The notes below the pieces were generated by a model. That model worked only from the letters and a program-made list of their open reading frames with translations. It was not told where the DNA came from and did not search any database. Below, piece by piece: positions 9,701 to 17,288 of a stretch of 63,884 nt of DNA (position 1 is its first letter; each line of letters starts with the position of its first letter). Source of the stretch: a virus. Both the position numbers and the translations under genes were made by a program. The stretch is taken from IMG/VR virus record IMGVR_UViG_3300036985_002667, positions 1-63,884 of that record. One strand, written 5' to 3'.

Positions 9701-10567
9701 GGCGGCAAGACATTGCCAGTGCCGGGGGATATGGCCGCGTTGTTCAAGGTGCCCGTGGAAGTGCTGGTGCAGTACATGGCACGCCAAGGCACCGAGAAAG
9801 AGCAGATGACCAGCGAAGCGGTGAAGCAGGTGCTGGGATATGCGTATGAGCAATATGTAGGTCGCGTGACGCCTATACCGCAAGCAATTCGCCCTGTGGT
9901 GGAAGCCTTGACGAACCATTCGTTTTTGACTAACCGCGATCTGGTCGGTACCTACCAACAAGGGATGCCGAAGCCGTTGCAGACTACGACTACGACTAGC
10001 GAGCTGGCCAAGGCGATTGCTACCTTTGCGTTTAACAACATCAAAGACCCAGTTACTGATACGCCGCTTCAGCTGTCGCCCGTCATCATTGATAACTACG
10101 CTCGCGGCTATCTTGGCGGAGTAGTGCCCTTGATGAATATGCTGATCGACCAGCTTTTGAATCCGAACAAGACGGACAGACCGCTGAGCAAGTATTGGTT
10201 CCTGAGCCAGTACCTCACACCGGAGGTGCCGACTGGGCCGAAAGAAGAGTTCTACGATCTGGTCAACAAGGTGATGCCGGTCAAGCGTGCGCTTGCCCAG
10301 CTGGAGAAGACGGACATGCCCGCCGCGATGGCGTATTACGAGAAAAACAAAGACAACTTGCTGATGGCTGAGCTGGTGAACAAAGCCTTGCAAGAAATCG
10401 AGCAGACTCGGGCATACATCAAGTATCTCGACAGCGCGGAAGGTGCCAAGGCAATTGAAAGCGGTGCTGAACGGCTTAAGATGAAGCAGGAAGTCGAGCG
10501 GTACGAGAACAAAAACTTGGAGTGGGTACGCAGCGCCAAGGCCCAGATTTTCGGGAAGAAGGAGTAA
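3764..10567 (+). CDS. 2267-aa large polyvalent internal virion protein with zincin motif
   Basis: This is the largest gene, with SD AAGGAG before ATG 3764. The N-terminal 330 residues contain Ala/Gly-rich hydrophobic helices that could insert into membrane. Residues about 330-680 are low complexity, including three EAPKA copies encoded by a 15-bp repeat at 5540-5595. A charged coiled coil covers about 850-930. A metalloprotease motif H1219-E-L-G-H1223 is followed by SEWFADNVSKW near 1290, which could supply the third zinc ligand. The C-terminal third, with FIAKQVTDDIQRGF and INFRRRGAS, resembles the LPD38-type domain of phage polyvalent proteins. Such proteins are thought to enter the host with the DNA. 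Protease activity is inferred from the motif only. Confidence 0.8.
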   Translation: MPTYDVTVEGSDYEVDAPDENTAWQWAYMTHQQRPAPSKARTMGEAVTDIGAQFKGGIGKLAQFPGQLYGLATGDFSDTGLYGYGKEMEANAEAAKSAGLKAREAARAQAIAEAEKTGQLAAAKTAIGETITDPALLLGLLAENVPSMIVPAGAAVGVGRAALQKGLAKGVEAAAAREAAIKAGTRAAVGTGAVQQGADVGTGAYEEVYKRLVSQGMPEPEAAAETINRARAAGLAGGVISLLAQRLPGAKRLEEVLAGKTTGAGLGRAVLGGAAGEAFGEVPEEVGGKLAQNVALRTVDPTQSLTAGLGETAGMAALAGAGLGGLGGGVSAMRGTPEAAGTADAARQEAQQRILEARERERVKAEGETPIGAMGPYMQEQYGQLEQEKQQLLQGPQAPNVKERIAEITKQQKQMTIAAITRGREEKAQQESEAKKAAASAFSQPEVRETPEGQGELFSQFEAPQARVQPEPEPAVVPPQAEVTTPPEQMELGLPVARGTSWAQKELDLLKAGPRTPESRARMEDLKGFLKEESDRSKALAARGYTAQGQGRLFTPTEMRESGLERGKEPLAAEPKTTTPKQMERAGQGAFKFEAPKAEAPKAEAPKAEAGTTGIAQIEQGELTPLAPVTEPVPEPTLAPKRVVPPELQPVIDSLTAAGVRPETKTWAENGRNRPFLRKLVSMAAMAPEARQAARKALKLEEGSHKAEAFDALFPAPRVPAFEPAAGAGKPSVGIPSKPRPVAPAEPTATGAGETVRRGVVPVRRTPPTPAAPEVAAKPALEKPTPKKTSLKEAEAAWEDNNVEGAGTRMAFKDLSSERKKIWKDSVEDGTATIEEYERLAKDQADIVKAEKRKAAATEEAKRATEEAEAAEKKAQLAAQIREREQAKRDKAEAKRKEEERVKAEREAEAKAKAEAAAARERAKREAIKPDVLWNEFNDDPNKGRFLPFKKLLKRGQREWETAVANGTADIDTYRQIAGAQLKADSDREAAKLNAILESSVATAKRRMAEAEEAAPKAVFGESDKHPEWATKHESSVGGRIVYSDEEGALLRGFSVLTGQYVYTPVEPDGRYRLDVDSKLLNEKIPAERLAKLRGAKARLVKEEAAKLAKYPDGPFTGAKGNVVASDGVDARYAGYLTNLMQDLGLGNIRVFLLHPEDVRAKDGIEKYRLYADWAAAQSAGLDSGENGSIRVYGTDRKSFYIALQSGMSEQRTIETLSHELGHLIQRVSYDTAPTNVQKEVRAEYEQWLVQTKGKTARELIQSLRNRETAAAHAESVSEGRMATDLSSYWTSFSEWFADNVSKWATTDERPVSVVEKFFKSVADKLRALVSAVTGRDFAPAKTVASFLDKMGPANPVMWAGTTDTKAQQSRAPSPTEGLAEQSELMKEAPGEFKTAMKDFTRIFTEKDDVSYVTRFRTETTDASASVVNRTNILFDGGVRDELTGINNPEALMRQAGDTEALANPFFQTGGIEKDATTDAWVVTDKAGPGGSIADMLAAIKNWSDAKGMDFKLGYAEASKLLEARRLDAMRQENVERKKKNQELFPIHKLVQKDDRSPDEQIDAALRGLKANPEIQKVADMMDQQRSYMIDHMVAVGRISKETSQEWKDAAGYVPFDRVEDFFDKYVPRRTSGRGITQLGSLPKYVGSTQREVGNVLNNHVKLMGWMLKQTIKHDAGSTMLNLLADMGQARRLHGNKLAANNAGNVVKSYKKGQEEYFEVRSHWDAKAFLAAPEPKLAIFKLFAQVSNILRKIVTVMPPFIAKQVTDDIQRGFLTSGVRSPSRLIIPAITNFLRIAGHEVIFGKDHPFTKEFAKKGLVGNIDYNASNPAETILFSMGYSKRGWLSELHHRLESITRASDLAMRKAIYDRTMVEENNNVALATVRAREFINFRRRGASTTINLGVATIPFFNAYLQANDLLLRSMVGRGSSTTEKAVARRLFWTQAAKMTGFALIYSLANSDDEEYKKQTLADRSNNWIIGGKTLPVPGDMAALFKVPVEVLVQYMARQGTEKEQMTSEAVKQVLGYAYEQYVGRVTPIPQAIRPVVEALTNHSFLTNRDLVGTYQQGMPKPLQTTTTTSELAKAIATFAFNNIKDPVTDTPLQLSPVIIDNYARGYLGGVVPLMNMLIDQLLNPNKTDRPLSKYWFLSQYLTPEVPTGPKEEFYDLVNKVMPVKRALAQLEKTDMPAAMAYYEKNKDNLLMAELVNKALQEIEQTRAYIKYLDSAEGAKAIESGAERLKMKQEVERYENKNLEWVRSAKAQIFGKKE

Positions 10568-10819
10568 CTACTCAAGCCGCCAGATACGGACGCCGTAGCG
10601 TCCGTATTCGCAGCGGTTAGCTACACCGAGTGAGATTTGCAGATGTTCTTCGGCAGGGGCCAGTAGTTCGGCCACCTGCTTATCTGTTGCTGTCGTAGGT
10701 AGAAAGAACGAGCACCCCTTGCGCACGTCCTCCCAAGGGATGAAGTATTGCGCGCCGAGGATAGTCAGAATCCTGATCTCGTCAGGAAGTTTCAATCGCA
10801 TTGGCCATGCCCACTGCAT
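10568..10819 (-). CDS. Small hypothetical protein, last leftward gene
   Basis: The frame gives about 83 aa from ATG 10819; ATG 10801 is an alternative and neither has a strong SD. It overlaps the end of the primase-helicase gene. Its stop codon (10568-10570) directly abuts the stop of the rightward 2267-aa gene. The C-terminal codons form one arm of a 10-bp hairpin, so the reading frame and a terminator may share sequence. No family was recognised. Read-through translation from the primase gene is the likely way it is expressed. Confidence 0.5.
   Translation of the reverse strand: MQWAWPMRLKLPDEIRILTILGAQYFIPWEDVRKGCSFFLPTTATDKQVAELLAPAEEHLQISLGVANRCEYGRYGVRIWRLE
10584..10607. terminator. 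Bidirectional hairpin at the convergent junction
   Basis: ATACGGACGC and GCGTCCGTAT form a perfect 10-bp stem around CGTA. It starts 17 bases after the rightward stop and lies inside the last codons of the leftward gene. The tail is poor in T, so this is an intrinsic-terminator candidate or a blocker of antisense transcripts rather than a textbook terminator. Confidence 0.5.
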
Positions 10820-13649
10820 CACTGTCAAAACAATAACTGCGCACGGACGGCACGCTCATGCTGCCGATTGATCCTGCTGCGATCCGCTTGGCTATCGCCC
10901 TGCCTTCGTTCTTTAGCATCTTCAGGCTCATCAGACCTTTGATTGTCTGCCGCACGTCAACCTGATGCTCAACCAGATAGGAACGGAGCTCGTGTGCTGG
11001 TATCCACAGCTCTTTGCGGTCGGGCTCGTAGCGTAGCTTCAACGCATTGCGCGGTGCCTCGATGGGAGCTGCGGGCAGTCCGTTCTTGGGCGACTCGATG
11101 ATGAGCGCGTTCGCCAAATTGTCGTTGATGTAGCGCCCGAGGATTTCCGCTGCGAGAGAGTCCCCGTGGCTGACGGAAGCCTTATTTGAAATCTTGACGC
11201 CTGTTAGCTCCTTGAGCATGTACTGATAGATCGGCGCGATCTTGATGTCGATCAGCCCCAGCTGGCGTGCGAAGTAGGCACCTGTGAATGAACATGCCAA
11301 CGTGCCGGAATGGAATCGATCTGATTTGTCCAAGTTTAGCTCCTCGTCGATCTTGCGCTGCATCTGGTGCAGTGTCTCAATGACCAGCGCTTTGTTCTTC
11401 AGGACGAAGCTGACGAAGATCGGACCGGCGAGCCCGTAGTTGCTGGCGAGCTTGCGGAAGATTTCATCGGCCTCGGCCTTGGAGATGTCGGCACTGCCCG
11501 CTACGTAGATGTCGATGAGTCGGGCTTGCTCACCACCAGACGTGGCCTTGATGCTGCTGATGGCATCGGAGAACACCGAGTTGCTGGAGGTGACGACGAT
11601 GCTGCTCCATGTGGTGTTGTTGTTCCGCAGCTTGTTAGCCTGCGAATCCATCCGGTGCCGGGCTCGGCCTCGGGTAACGGAGTAGATGAAGTCGGACAGT
11701 TCCTCGGGCTTGGTGTTGGTCATCTCGTCGAAGGACGGGCTGATGTTATTCAGCATGCCGATATGTTGGAACTTGGCCAAGTATGTATCGTCTGAGGAGC
11801 CCAGCAGCTTGGCTGGATTACCGAAGATGGAGTCCTTGACCATCATGGCCGTGGTCTTGCCTGTGCCGGATTCGTTCGACACCAGATTGATAACCGCACC
11901 TTTCACATCGAAACCGCCCAGCAGCGGCATAAGCACCGAGCCGAAGCCGCAGAACAGCGTGAAGGCGTGCGGCTCTAGTCCGGGCCGACCGTAAAAGTTA
12001 GCGATTGATTTCCACTCTTCGAGACTACCCGCTGGTTGGAAGGCAGGTGCCAGCTGCCGAGTGCTGCTGGCTGGGGGCGCGAGCTTGGGACCCGCGATGG
12101 TGTATTCGATCTCGCCCACCACGAACCCGGATTCGTCCGGTGTCCAACCCATCTGACTACGAGTCTTGCAGGCGCTAGCGTCTTTTTGCAGCTTACGAAT
12201 TGCGGAAGCGAAGTAGGCCATGATGACATCCCATTGTTTGCTGTAGGCAACGACCCCGTGCTTGACCAGTGTCGTTTGTAGTTTCTCCCGATTAAGAAGG
12301 GCTGTGGCGGGCGCGTAGAAAACACGCACGCCGTCATGGGGTAGGTGCAGGCATACGCCCAGCAGTTCACCCTCACCGTCGCCGTGGTCGTCCGAATCGT
12401 AGAATCGGTTGGTGAGGTACAAGTCTTGAGGGTAGACCTCGATGACTGTCTCCTCGCCATCGGCATCAGTCTTCTTGCAATACACCCCGCCCGATGCGCC
12501 CCGATAGTAGGGGAACGGATAGACCGGGATGTTGACCGTCACCTCCAGATGCGCGCCGTCTGCGTCCGGGATGGTGTGCTCGACCTTGTAGACCTCGGCA
12601 CCGTCCTCGACCACCACAGGCGCAGCGGGAACCATGCGACCCAGCATGATGGGGCTGGTGATCTTGTGCGTGCACCCCTTGCAGTTCTCAGGGTAGTTGT
12701 CCTTGAACCACTGGCAGGTGTAGGGCTTGCCGGTTACCCGCTGCGCCTTGTCTATAGTCGCCCCGGAGGAATAGCCCGGGTGCTGCTCAGATACGGTATG
12801 GATCGCGGTGTCTGCGTCCACACAGGTGGCAGCGACAGACAGCACAGCCCGCCACAGGGGCTCCACCACTGACGCTTGGCTCTCATAGGCGTGCTTGACC
12901 TGCGCACAGCCTGTGCCCCGCAGGCTCTTGTCGAGCAGTAGCGAGAACTCACAGTCCGGCAGGTCGCCACCGCTGCGTGCCAGCGAGGCGGTGATGTCGT
13001 CCATACCCAGTGCTGCCGCAGGCACCAGCTCTGAGGCAGGCGTGGCGAACTTCTCCCGCAGTGTAGCGAACGGCGTGGGCTGGCCGAGGTGCACCAGCAC
13101 CGCCAGCGGGTGGTCCGGCGAGTTGTAGTTAACCGTGCCGGGCATGCGCATGATACGCGCAGCGTCGCCCGTCACCTGCGGGTCGATCTTCAGCCCATTG
13201 GCAAAACAGAACGCCTTGAGCGCACGGGCGACCGGCAGCCACTCCGCGATAGGCACAGCCTCTGTGAGTGCCCAGTATGCCTGCACCCCGCGCCCTGAGA
13301 ACACGATAGTGGGCTTGGGCAGGCCAGTGTCTACGACAAACTTTTTAAGCGCCTTGCTGGCCTCGGAGGGTGTCGCGTACGGCACGCCGTCATGGCTATC
13401 GAGCTCAAGGAACAGGCACTTCATTTCAACTGCGTTTGCGGCAGTGCGACCTGCCGCAGAGTCCGCGTAGGTAGCGATGGCTACGTACACATTCCAGAAC
13501 TCTTCATTCAGCTCCTGAGCTAGCTGCGAAGCTTCTTCTTTGGTGCTGCAAAACCTATGTTGGACTGCTTTTTTATTTTTGCTGTTGATACGTGCAACAC
13601 AATATGTACCAGCAGACGGCAGTATGGCGTCTAGGAAGGTGGTGCTCAC
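10782..13649 (-). CDS. Primase-helicase (RepA-like primase plus DUF927-like helicase)
   Basis: This 955-aa protein starts at GTG 13649 with GAGG 5 bases upstream. The first 220 residues resemble a phage or plasmid PrimPol/RepA-type primase (FLELDSHDG, SGRGVQAYWAL, DAARIMRMPGTVNY). A Cys cluster (CQWFKDNYPENCKGC, about 310) may bind zinc. The C-terminal half has Walker A SNESGTGKTT near residue 595, followed by SFDEMTN and SIVVTSSN, as in DUF927-type helicases. It is probably the replicative primase and helicase that works with the polymerase at 18085. It is followed only by a small overlapping gene. Confidence 0.82.
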   Translation of the reverse strand: MSTTFLDAILPSAGTYCVARINSKNKKAVQHRFCSTKEEASQLAQELNEEFWNVYVAIATYADSAAGRTAANAVEMKCLFLELDSHDGVPYATPSEASKALKKFVVDTGLPKPTIVFSGRGVQAYWALTEAVPIAEWLPVARALKAFCFANGLKIDPQVTGDAARIMRMPGTVNYNSPDHPLAVLVHLGQPTPFATLREKFATPASELVPAAALGMDDITASLARSGGDLPDCEFSLLLDKSLRGTGCAQVKHAYESQASVVEPLWRAVLSVAATCVDADTAIHTVSEQHPGYSSGATIDKAQRVTGKPYTCQWFKDNYPENCKGCTHKITSPIMLGRMVPAAPVVVEDGAEVYKVEHTIPDADGAHLEVTVNIPVYPFPYYRGASGGVYCKKTDADGEETVIEVYPQDLYLTNRFYDSDDHGDGEGELLGVCLHLPHDGVRVFYAPATALLNREKLQTTLVKHGVVAYSKQWDVIMAYFASAIRKLQKDASACKTRSQMGWTPDESGFVVGEIEYTIAGPKLAPPASSTRQLAPAFQPAGSLEEWKSIANFYGRPGLEPHAFTLFCGFGSVLMPLLGGFDVKGAVINLVSNESGTGKTTAMMVKDSIFGNPAKLLGSSDDTYLAKFQHIGMLNNISPSFDEMTNTKPEELSDFIYSVTRGRARHRMDSQANKLRNNNTTWSSIVVTSSNSVFSDAISSIKATSGGEQARLIDIYVAGSADISKAEADEIFRKLASNYGLAGPIFVSFVLKNKALVIETLHQMQRKIDEELNLDKSDRFHSGTLACSFTGAYFARQLGLIDIKIAPIYQYMLKELTGVKISNKASVSHGDSLAAEILGRYINDNLANALIIESPKNGLPAAPIEAPRNALKLRYEPDRKELWIPAHELRSYLVEHQVDVRQTIKGLMSLKMLKNEGRAIAKRIAAGSIGSMSVPSVRSYCFDSDAVGMANAIETS

Positions 13650-13686
13650 GTAGCCTCACACGGGATTCGGTTGGCGGGGAAAAGGT

Positions 13687-13712
13687 GAGGCGGCGGCCCC
13701 GTGGTCCGCCTC
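13687..13712 (-). other. Hairpin in the leader of the primase-helicase gene
   Basis: GAGGCGG and CCGCCTC form a 7-bp GC stem with a 12-base GC-rich loop, 38 bases ahead of the GTG start. It has no T tract. It may be a weak terminator for the upstream HTH gene or a leader structure; the role is unknown. Confidence 0.35.
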
Positions 13713-13750
13713 GTCGCTACGGGATCAGCGCAGCCTAGCCTCGATACTGA

Positions 13751-13993
13751 TTATGCCGACTCAAGTTGATAAACCAAAATAAGAATCTGTTCCAAGTGTT
13801 TGGTTCGGGGGGTTGTTTTCCCACTGAACCACCGGTAGATGATAGGCCGACTAACGCCTAGCATTCGTGACACCTCCCAGACCGAGACGCCTCGATCAAT
13901 GCACACTCTGGCTAAGCGAATAGTCGGCAGCGACGGGTTAGCCGCAGCCACTTTTTGTACGAGCGCTGTGCTATACCCACGCGAATCACTCAT
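13751..13993 (-). CDS. Small helix-turn-helix DNA-binding protein
   Basis: This 80-aa protein has a classical HTH at about residues 33-58 (GVSVWEVSRMLGVSRPIIYRWFSGK), of the XRE/homeodomain-like type. It overlaps the end of the putative SSB gene by 8 bases, so it is probably translationally coupled. A single-domain HTH protein at the end of a replication cluster suggests a transcriptional regulator, perhaps of the replication genes. It is one of three candidates for binding the dyad array upstream, but no dyad lies beside it. Confidence 0.75.
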   Translation of the reverse strand: MSDSRGYSTALVQKVAAANPSLPTIRLARVCIDRGVSVWEVSRMLGVSRPIIYRWFSGKTTPRTKHLEQILILVYQLESA

Positions 13994-14906
13994 CGTCGTC
14001 CGTGCCCCAATCGCTCAGGATTTCGGAAACATTCGGCTTGTCTGCCGGAATGTCAGGAACAACTACTTTCTTGGTTCTTTTGACCGGCTCGGCTACTTCC
14101 TCAGCGGGTGCTACCTCCATAGCTACGGGTGCTACCTCCATAGCTGCCGGACTTTGCGTGAATGCAACGGCAAGCACTTGAGGTTTGTCCGCTTTGACCG
14201 CGAACTTGAACTCCACAGCACGGCGGGCATCATCCGAAGCGCCTTGCGCCTTGGACAGCTCCCACTCTTCCCGGGTCAGCGGACGCACGGCCTTGAAGCG
14301 CAGCACAGGCACGGCCTCGGCAGTATCGAAACGCATCTCGGTCACGACACCGCTGATCGGCACGCCATGCCCTGCCAAGAAGTTGGCGTAGGCTTGCAGG
14401 CTCATCTTGCCATCCACAGGCTTGCCGAAGATCGACTTGGCCGGGAGTTGCAGGCGGTAGATGTCGCCACCGATGTCGTTCTCAAGGGACACAGCCATGC
14501 GACGACTGAAGCGGCAAGCGCGGGTCTTGCCATCGCCAGAGCCTTCGATGTTCTGCGGGCAGTTGGCGCAATTATCAAACTGACGCTGCTCGGCAGGCAC
14601 TTCGTCGTTGGGTTTGACGCCATCGGCAGACCAGCAGGTGGGGCCGACATCTTTGCCTTCTTCGTATTTGCCGATGAAGAACGTACGGGAGTTGGTCTTG
14701 GCAGCGGCCACGATCACAACATTCATGGCGCGGTCTTCGTTGCGAGCGATCTCTTCGCCGCCAGACATCATGCGCCACACACCACCCTTGATGGAGATGG
14801 ATTTGGAATTGCTTTGGCCAGCCAATGACTTGGTGATGTCGTCTTCAGGGTTGCGCAGGTAGTCAGGCAGAGATGCACCGGAATTGAATAGGGTCATATT
14901 GCTCAT
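13986..14906 (-). CDS. Putative single-stranded DNA-binding protein
   Basis: This 306-aa protein has SD AAGGAA 6 bases before ATG 14906. Residues about 85-155 hold a Cys group (CWSADG, CANCP, ACRFSRR) that could bind zinc, inside a beta-rich core. A Pro/Ala/Val linker (about 255-285) includes a repeated VAPVAMEVAP, and the protein ends in an acidic tail, SDWGTDDDE. A flexible linker plus acidic tip is the hallmark of phage SSBs that recruit replication partners. Its place between helicase and primase fits. The identity is inferred from architecture, not a recognised family. Confidence 0.6.
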   Translation of the reverse strand: MSNMTLFNSGASLPDYLRNPEDDITKSLAGQSNSKSISIKGGVWRMMSGGEEIARNEDRAMNVVIVAAAKTNSRTFFIGKYEEGKDVGPTCWSADGVKPNDEVPAEQRQFDNCANCPQNIEGSGDGKTRACRFSRRMAVSLENDIGGDIYRLQLPAKSIFGKPVDGKMSLQAYANFLAGHGVPISGVVTEMRFDTAEAVPVLRFKAVRPLTREEWELSKAQGASDDARRAVEFKFAVKADKPQVLAVAFTQSPAAMEVAPVAMEVAPAEEVAEPVKRTKKVVVPDIPADKPNVSEILSDWGTDDDE

Positions 14907-14938
14907 GGTTGTTCCTTTTGGTTGAGTAATTACCGGCG

Positions 14939-15325
14939 TTACTTTGCCCGACGTACAGTGATGCTGTACTTCGAGTCAACGTTCAAGCCGACTGGCAGCT
15001 TATCAGGGTTTGCTTCCATGAATTCCTTAAAATTTCCTTGGTGAATGCGTCGTTCGAGTATTTGCGGCACATCGTTTTCCTTGATGAATCCGTACATGCT
15101 GTCCCAATCATTTGTCCAATAACGAGTTTTTATTGTCTTGGAGAAAGACCCGTACGTAGTCTTGCCTCCGTCTTGTCCTGTGGCTTTGCAGATTTCCAAT
15201 AATTCCTGTTCGACAATTCCCATTTGCTCAGTTAGCTCGGCTAGCTTGGTCTCGTGCTCTCGTACCATCAGTTCCTTAGCGTCTCGCATCTTTAGATAAA
15301 CTTGTACTAATTTCGCAGCGTCCAT
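14939..15325 (-). CDS. Conserved phage protein with coiled-coil N-terminus
   Basis: This 128-aa protein has SD AAGGAG before ATG 15325. The first 50 residues are a charged coiled coil. The rest contains YGSFSKTIKTRYWTNDWDS and GLNVDSKYSITVRRAK, a pattern I recognise from phage replication regions but without a known role. The layout loosely recalls Gam-like DNA-end protectors; that is only a suggestion. A TAAGTTAACTAAG sequence just upstream resembles the repeats of the divergent control region. Confidence 0.65.
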   Translation of the reverse strand: MDAAKLVQVYLKMRDAKELMVREHETKLAELTEQMGIVEQELLEICKATGQDGGKTTYGSFSKTIKTRYWTNDWDSMYGFIKENDVPQILERRIHQGNFKEFMEANPDKLPVGLNVDSKYSITVRRAK

Positions 15326-15350
15326 CGTGGTCTCCTTGGTGTTTACTTAG

Positions 15351-16895
15351 TTAACTTATTTCCTGTTTATACATCTCAACTAGGGATTGATGCAAGTCAA
15401 TTTTGTTCTGGAGCATGGCGTACATCCGCTTCTCGACGGGGCTGCCTTGCAAGTGCGTGACCGTGACGTTGCGTGTCTGGCCTTGGCGGTGCGCCCGGGC
15501 GTTGGCTTGCAGGTACATCTCGGTGGAAGACACTGGCCCCCACCACACCACCTGATCGGCGCGGGTGAGCGTGATGCCATGCGCTGTGGCCTGCGGCACC
15601 AGCAGCAACACCTGCGGGCTGTCTTGGGTCTGGAACCGTTTGATGATCTCGGCCCGAGCGCCTGCGGCTACGCCGCCGTGGATAGTCTCGACGGTGAACG
15701 CGGTGAGCTCGTCGCGCAGCATGTCGATAACGTGCCGGAAGGGTACGAAGACCAGCACCTTGCGGTCGGTCTGCTCGATGATGCTGACTAGCTCCGCCAG
15801 ACGATTCTTGATGTCAAACTGAATGACTTCCTTGGTGTCGGTATACGCGCACCCGCACGATATTTGCAGTAGCTTGTTGAGCATGCCCGCTGCGTTGGCC
15901 GCCGTGATCTCTTCACCGGCGGCACGGGTAATCATCTCTTGCTTGATGGCGTTGTAATACTTCTGTTGCTGCGGTGTAAGGGGCACTTCCCGGGTCGCAT
16001 AGAGCAGATCGGGCAAGTCCAAGCACTCTTCCTTCGTGAACCGAATAGCCGGCTGTAGCGCGTCATGCACAATAGTCTGAGAGTCATTGCGGGGCACCCA
16101 CTTGTATTGAGTAATCTTGGTCATGACCTTGTCGCGCCATGCACCGAAGAACCTAGGCACGTTGTCCGGGTTGACCAGCTTGGCTAGGCCATACGCATCC
16201 AGCGGAGACTGAGAGGCCGGGGTGCCGGTCATCATCCACAGCCGGGTGTCGGCACGGATGAGCGAGGCGAGTGCTTTCCAGCGGTCAGTCGACACGCTTT
16301 TTACGGCATTGGCTTCGTCGACAATGATAAGATCGAACTCTCCTGCCGCGAGTGCCGGAGTGACCACCTTTACGCCATCGAAATTGATAATGACGAACTC
16401 GTAGTTCCCCGCAATAACCGCCTCGCGTTTTCTTCTGTCCCCTGTGGCAATCGCCACTGTCCTGTGCATCACCGTACGGAACAAGTCCGCCCGCCACGCG
16501 GTGTCCATGATCGACACCGGGCAGATCACCAGCACGCGCTTCACGCGGCCTTTGTTCATGAGGTAGTCAGCAGCCCATGCGGCAGCACTGGTCTTGCCTG
16601 TGCCCGGCTCGTTAAAGCAAAAACACCGTGGGTGCGTGGCAAAGAACGCAGCCGTGGTGCGCTGATGTTCGAACGGCGTGTAGACGCCGGGCCAGTCGTA
16701 AGTACCCAGTATGGGATGCGGCGGCGCTTTGATCTTGAGGTTGCGCAGAATCTGCACCTCGTCCGGGCCCCAGTTGACGAGTATCTTTGCTAATAGCCCA
16801 TTGCGCTCAATGATGTGCGACTTGGGGATCAGGGCTTTAATCTGATCTGCTTTGCGCGTGACAAAGAGCAGTGCGCGGTTCTCCACGATCTGCAT
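15351..16895 (-). CDS. SNF2-like superfamily 2 helicase/ATPase
   Basis: This 514-aa protein has the full SF2 motif set: Q-like FEHQ (76-79), Walker A GTGKT (98-102), motif II DEAN (193-196) instead of DEAH, motif III MTGTP, and motif VI QANARAHRQGQTRNV typical of SNF2. Such proteins translocate on duplex DNA and occur in phage replication modules, where they may help fork restart or recombination. The start at 16895 has a weak SD. The DEAN box retains the catalytic DE, so ATPase activity is expected. Confidence 0.87.
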   Translation of the reverse strand: MQIVENRALLFVTRKADQIKALIPKSHIIERNGLLAKILVNWGPDEVQILRNLKIKAPPHPILGTYDWPGVYTPFEHQRTTAAFFATHPRCFCFNEPGTGKTSAAAWAADYLMNKGRVKRVLVICPVSIMDTAWRADLFRTVMHRTVAIATGDRRKREAVIAGNYEFVIINFDGVKVVTPALAAGEFDLIIVDEANAVKSVSTDRWKALASLIRADTRLWMMTGTPASQSPLDAYGLAKLVNPDNVPRFFGAWRDKVMTKITQYKWVPRNDSQTIVHDALQPAIRFTKEECLDLPDLLYATREVPLTPQQQKYYNAIKQEMITRAAGEEITAANAAGMLNKLLQISCGCAYTDTKEVIQFDIKNRLAELVSIIEQTDRKVLVFVPFRHVIDMLRDELTAFTVETIHGGVAAGARAEIIKRFQTQDSPQVLLLVPQATAHGITLTRADQVVWWGPVSSTEMYLQANARAHRQGQTRNVTVTHLQGSPVEKRMYAMLQNKIDLHQSLVEMYKQEIS

Positions 16896-16938
16896 AAACT
16901 TGCTACTTTCAGTAGGTAAACTGCTACTTTTGGCGTGA

Positions 16939-17196
16939 TTACTTCACTTTGTTGCTACTGGTACGCGCAAAGCTTCTGTTCTTCGACTTGGGCACAGCCC
17001 GTAGATTGCTTAGTTTGCTGGTGCCGCCTTTGCTCAAAGGCTTCACGTGGTCAATGTCCATGCTGGCAGGCACAGGACCGTTCGCTTTTTCATACGCACG
17101 GCGAGCTTTGTGCCGCTCGGATTGCTTCTTCAGCTGCGCGGGAGTGCCCTGATACAACTCGTATTCACGCTTGTAGTTACGTGGTTTAGTGGCCAT
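16939..17196 (-). CDS. HNH endonuclease
   Basis: This 85-aa protein starts at ATG 17196 (GGAG 7 bases upstream). A Lys/Arg-rich first half precedes the HNH core DIDHVKPLSKGG, SNLRAVPKSKN at about 46-75, with the His, Asn and second Asn/His positions in place; no zinc Cys pairs are visible. It is short, like solitary phage HNH nucleases that act in homing or nick DNA during replication or packaging. It lies between helicase and exonuclease genes, preceded by a structured 200-base leader, so it may be a mobile insertion. Confidence 0.78.
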   Translation of the reverse strand: MATKPRNYKREYELYQGTPAQLKKQSERHKARRAYEKANGPVPASMDIDHVKPLSKGGTSKLSNLRAVPKSKNRSFARTSSNKVK

Positions 17197-17213
17197 GAGC
17201 ATCTCCGATAAAT

Positions 17214-17288
17214 TGGTGGAGTCGTCCCGGTTTCGCACCGGGTGTCGTTCCCTTGTCGGGCCGCGTGTCCTACCACACCGCCGACTCC
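17214..17288 (-). ncRNA. tRNA-like element (possible degenerate tRNA)
   Basis: Read on the minus strand this 75-base stretch has a 7-bp acceptor (GGAGTCG with CGACTCC), then ACCA, a perfect T-arm-like hairpin (CCCGG, loop TGCGAAA, CCGGG) and a 4-bp D-like hairpin (GTGT, GGTAGG, ACAC). The anticodon arm does not form a normal 5-bp stem: only CCC/GGG pair, around GACAA. Position 8 is G, the T-loop starts TG rather than TT, and one base is inserted before the acceptor. It is either a decayed tRNA or a tRNA mimic. It lies in the leader of the HNH gene. Confidence 0.45.
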
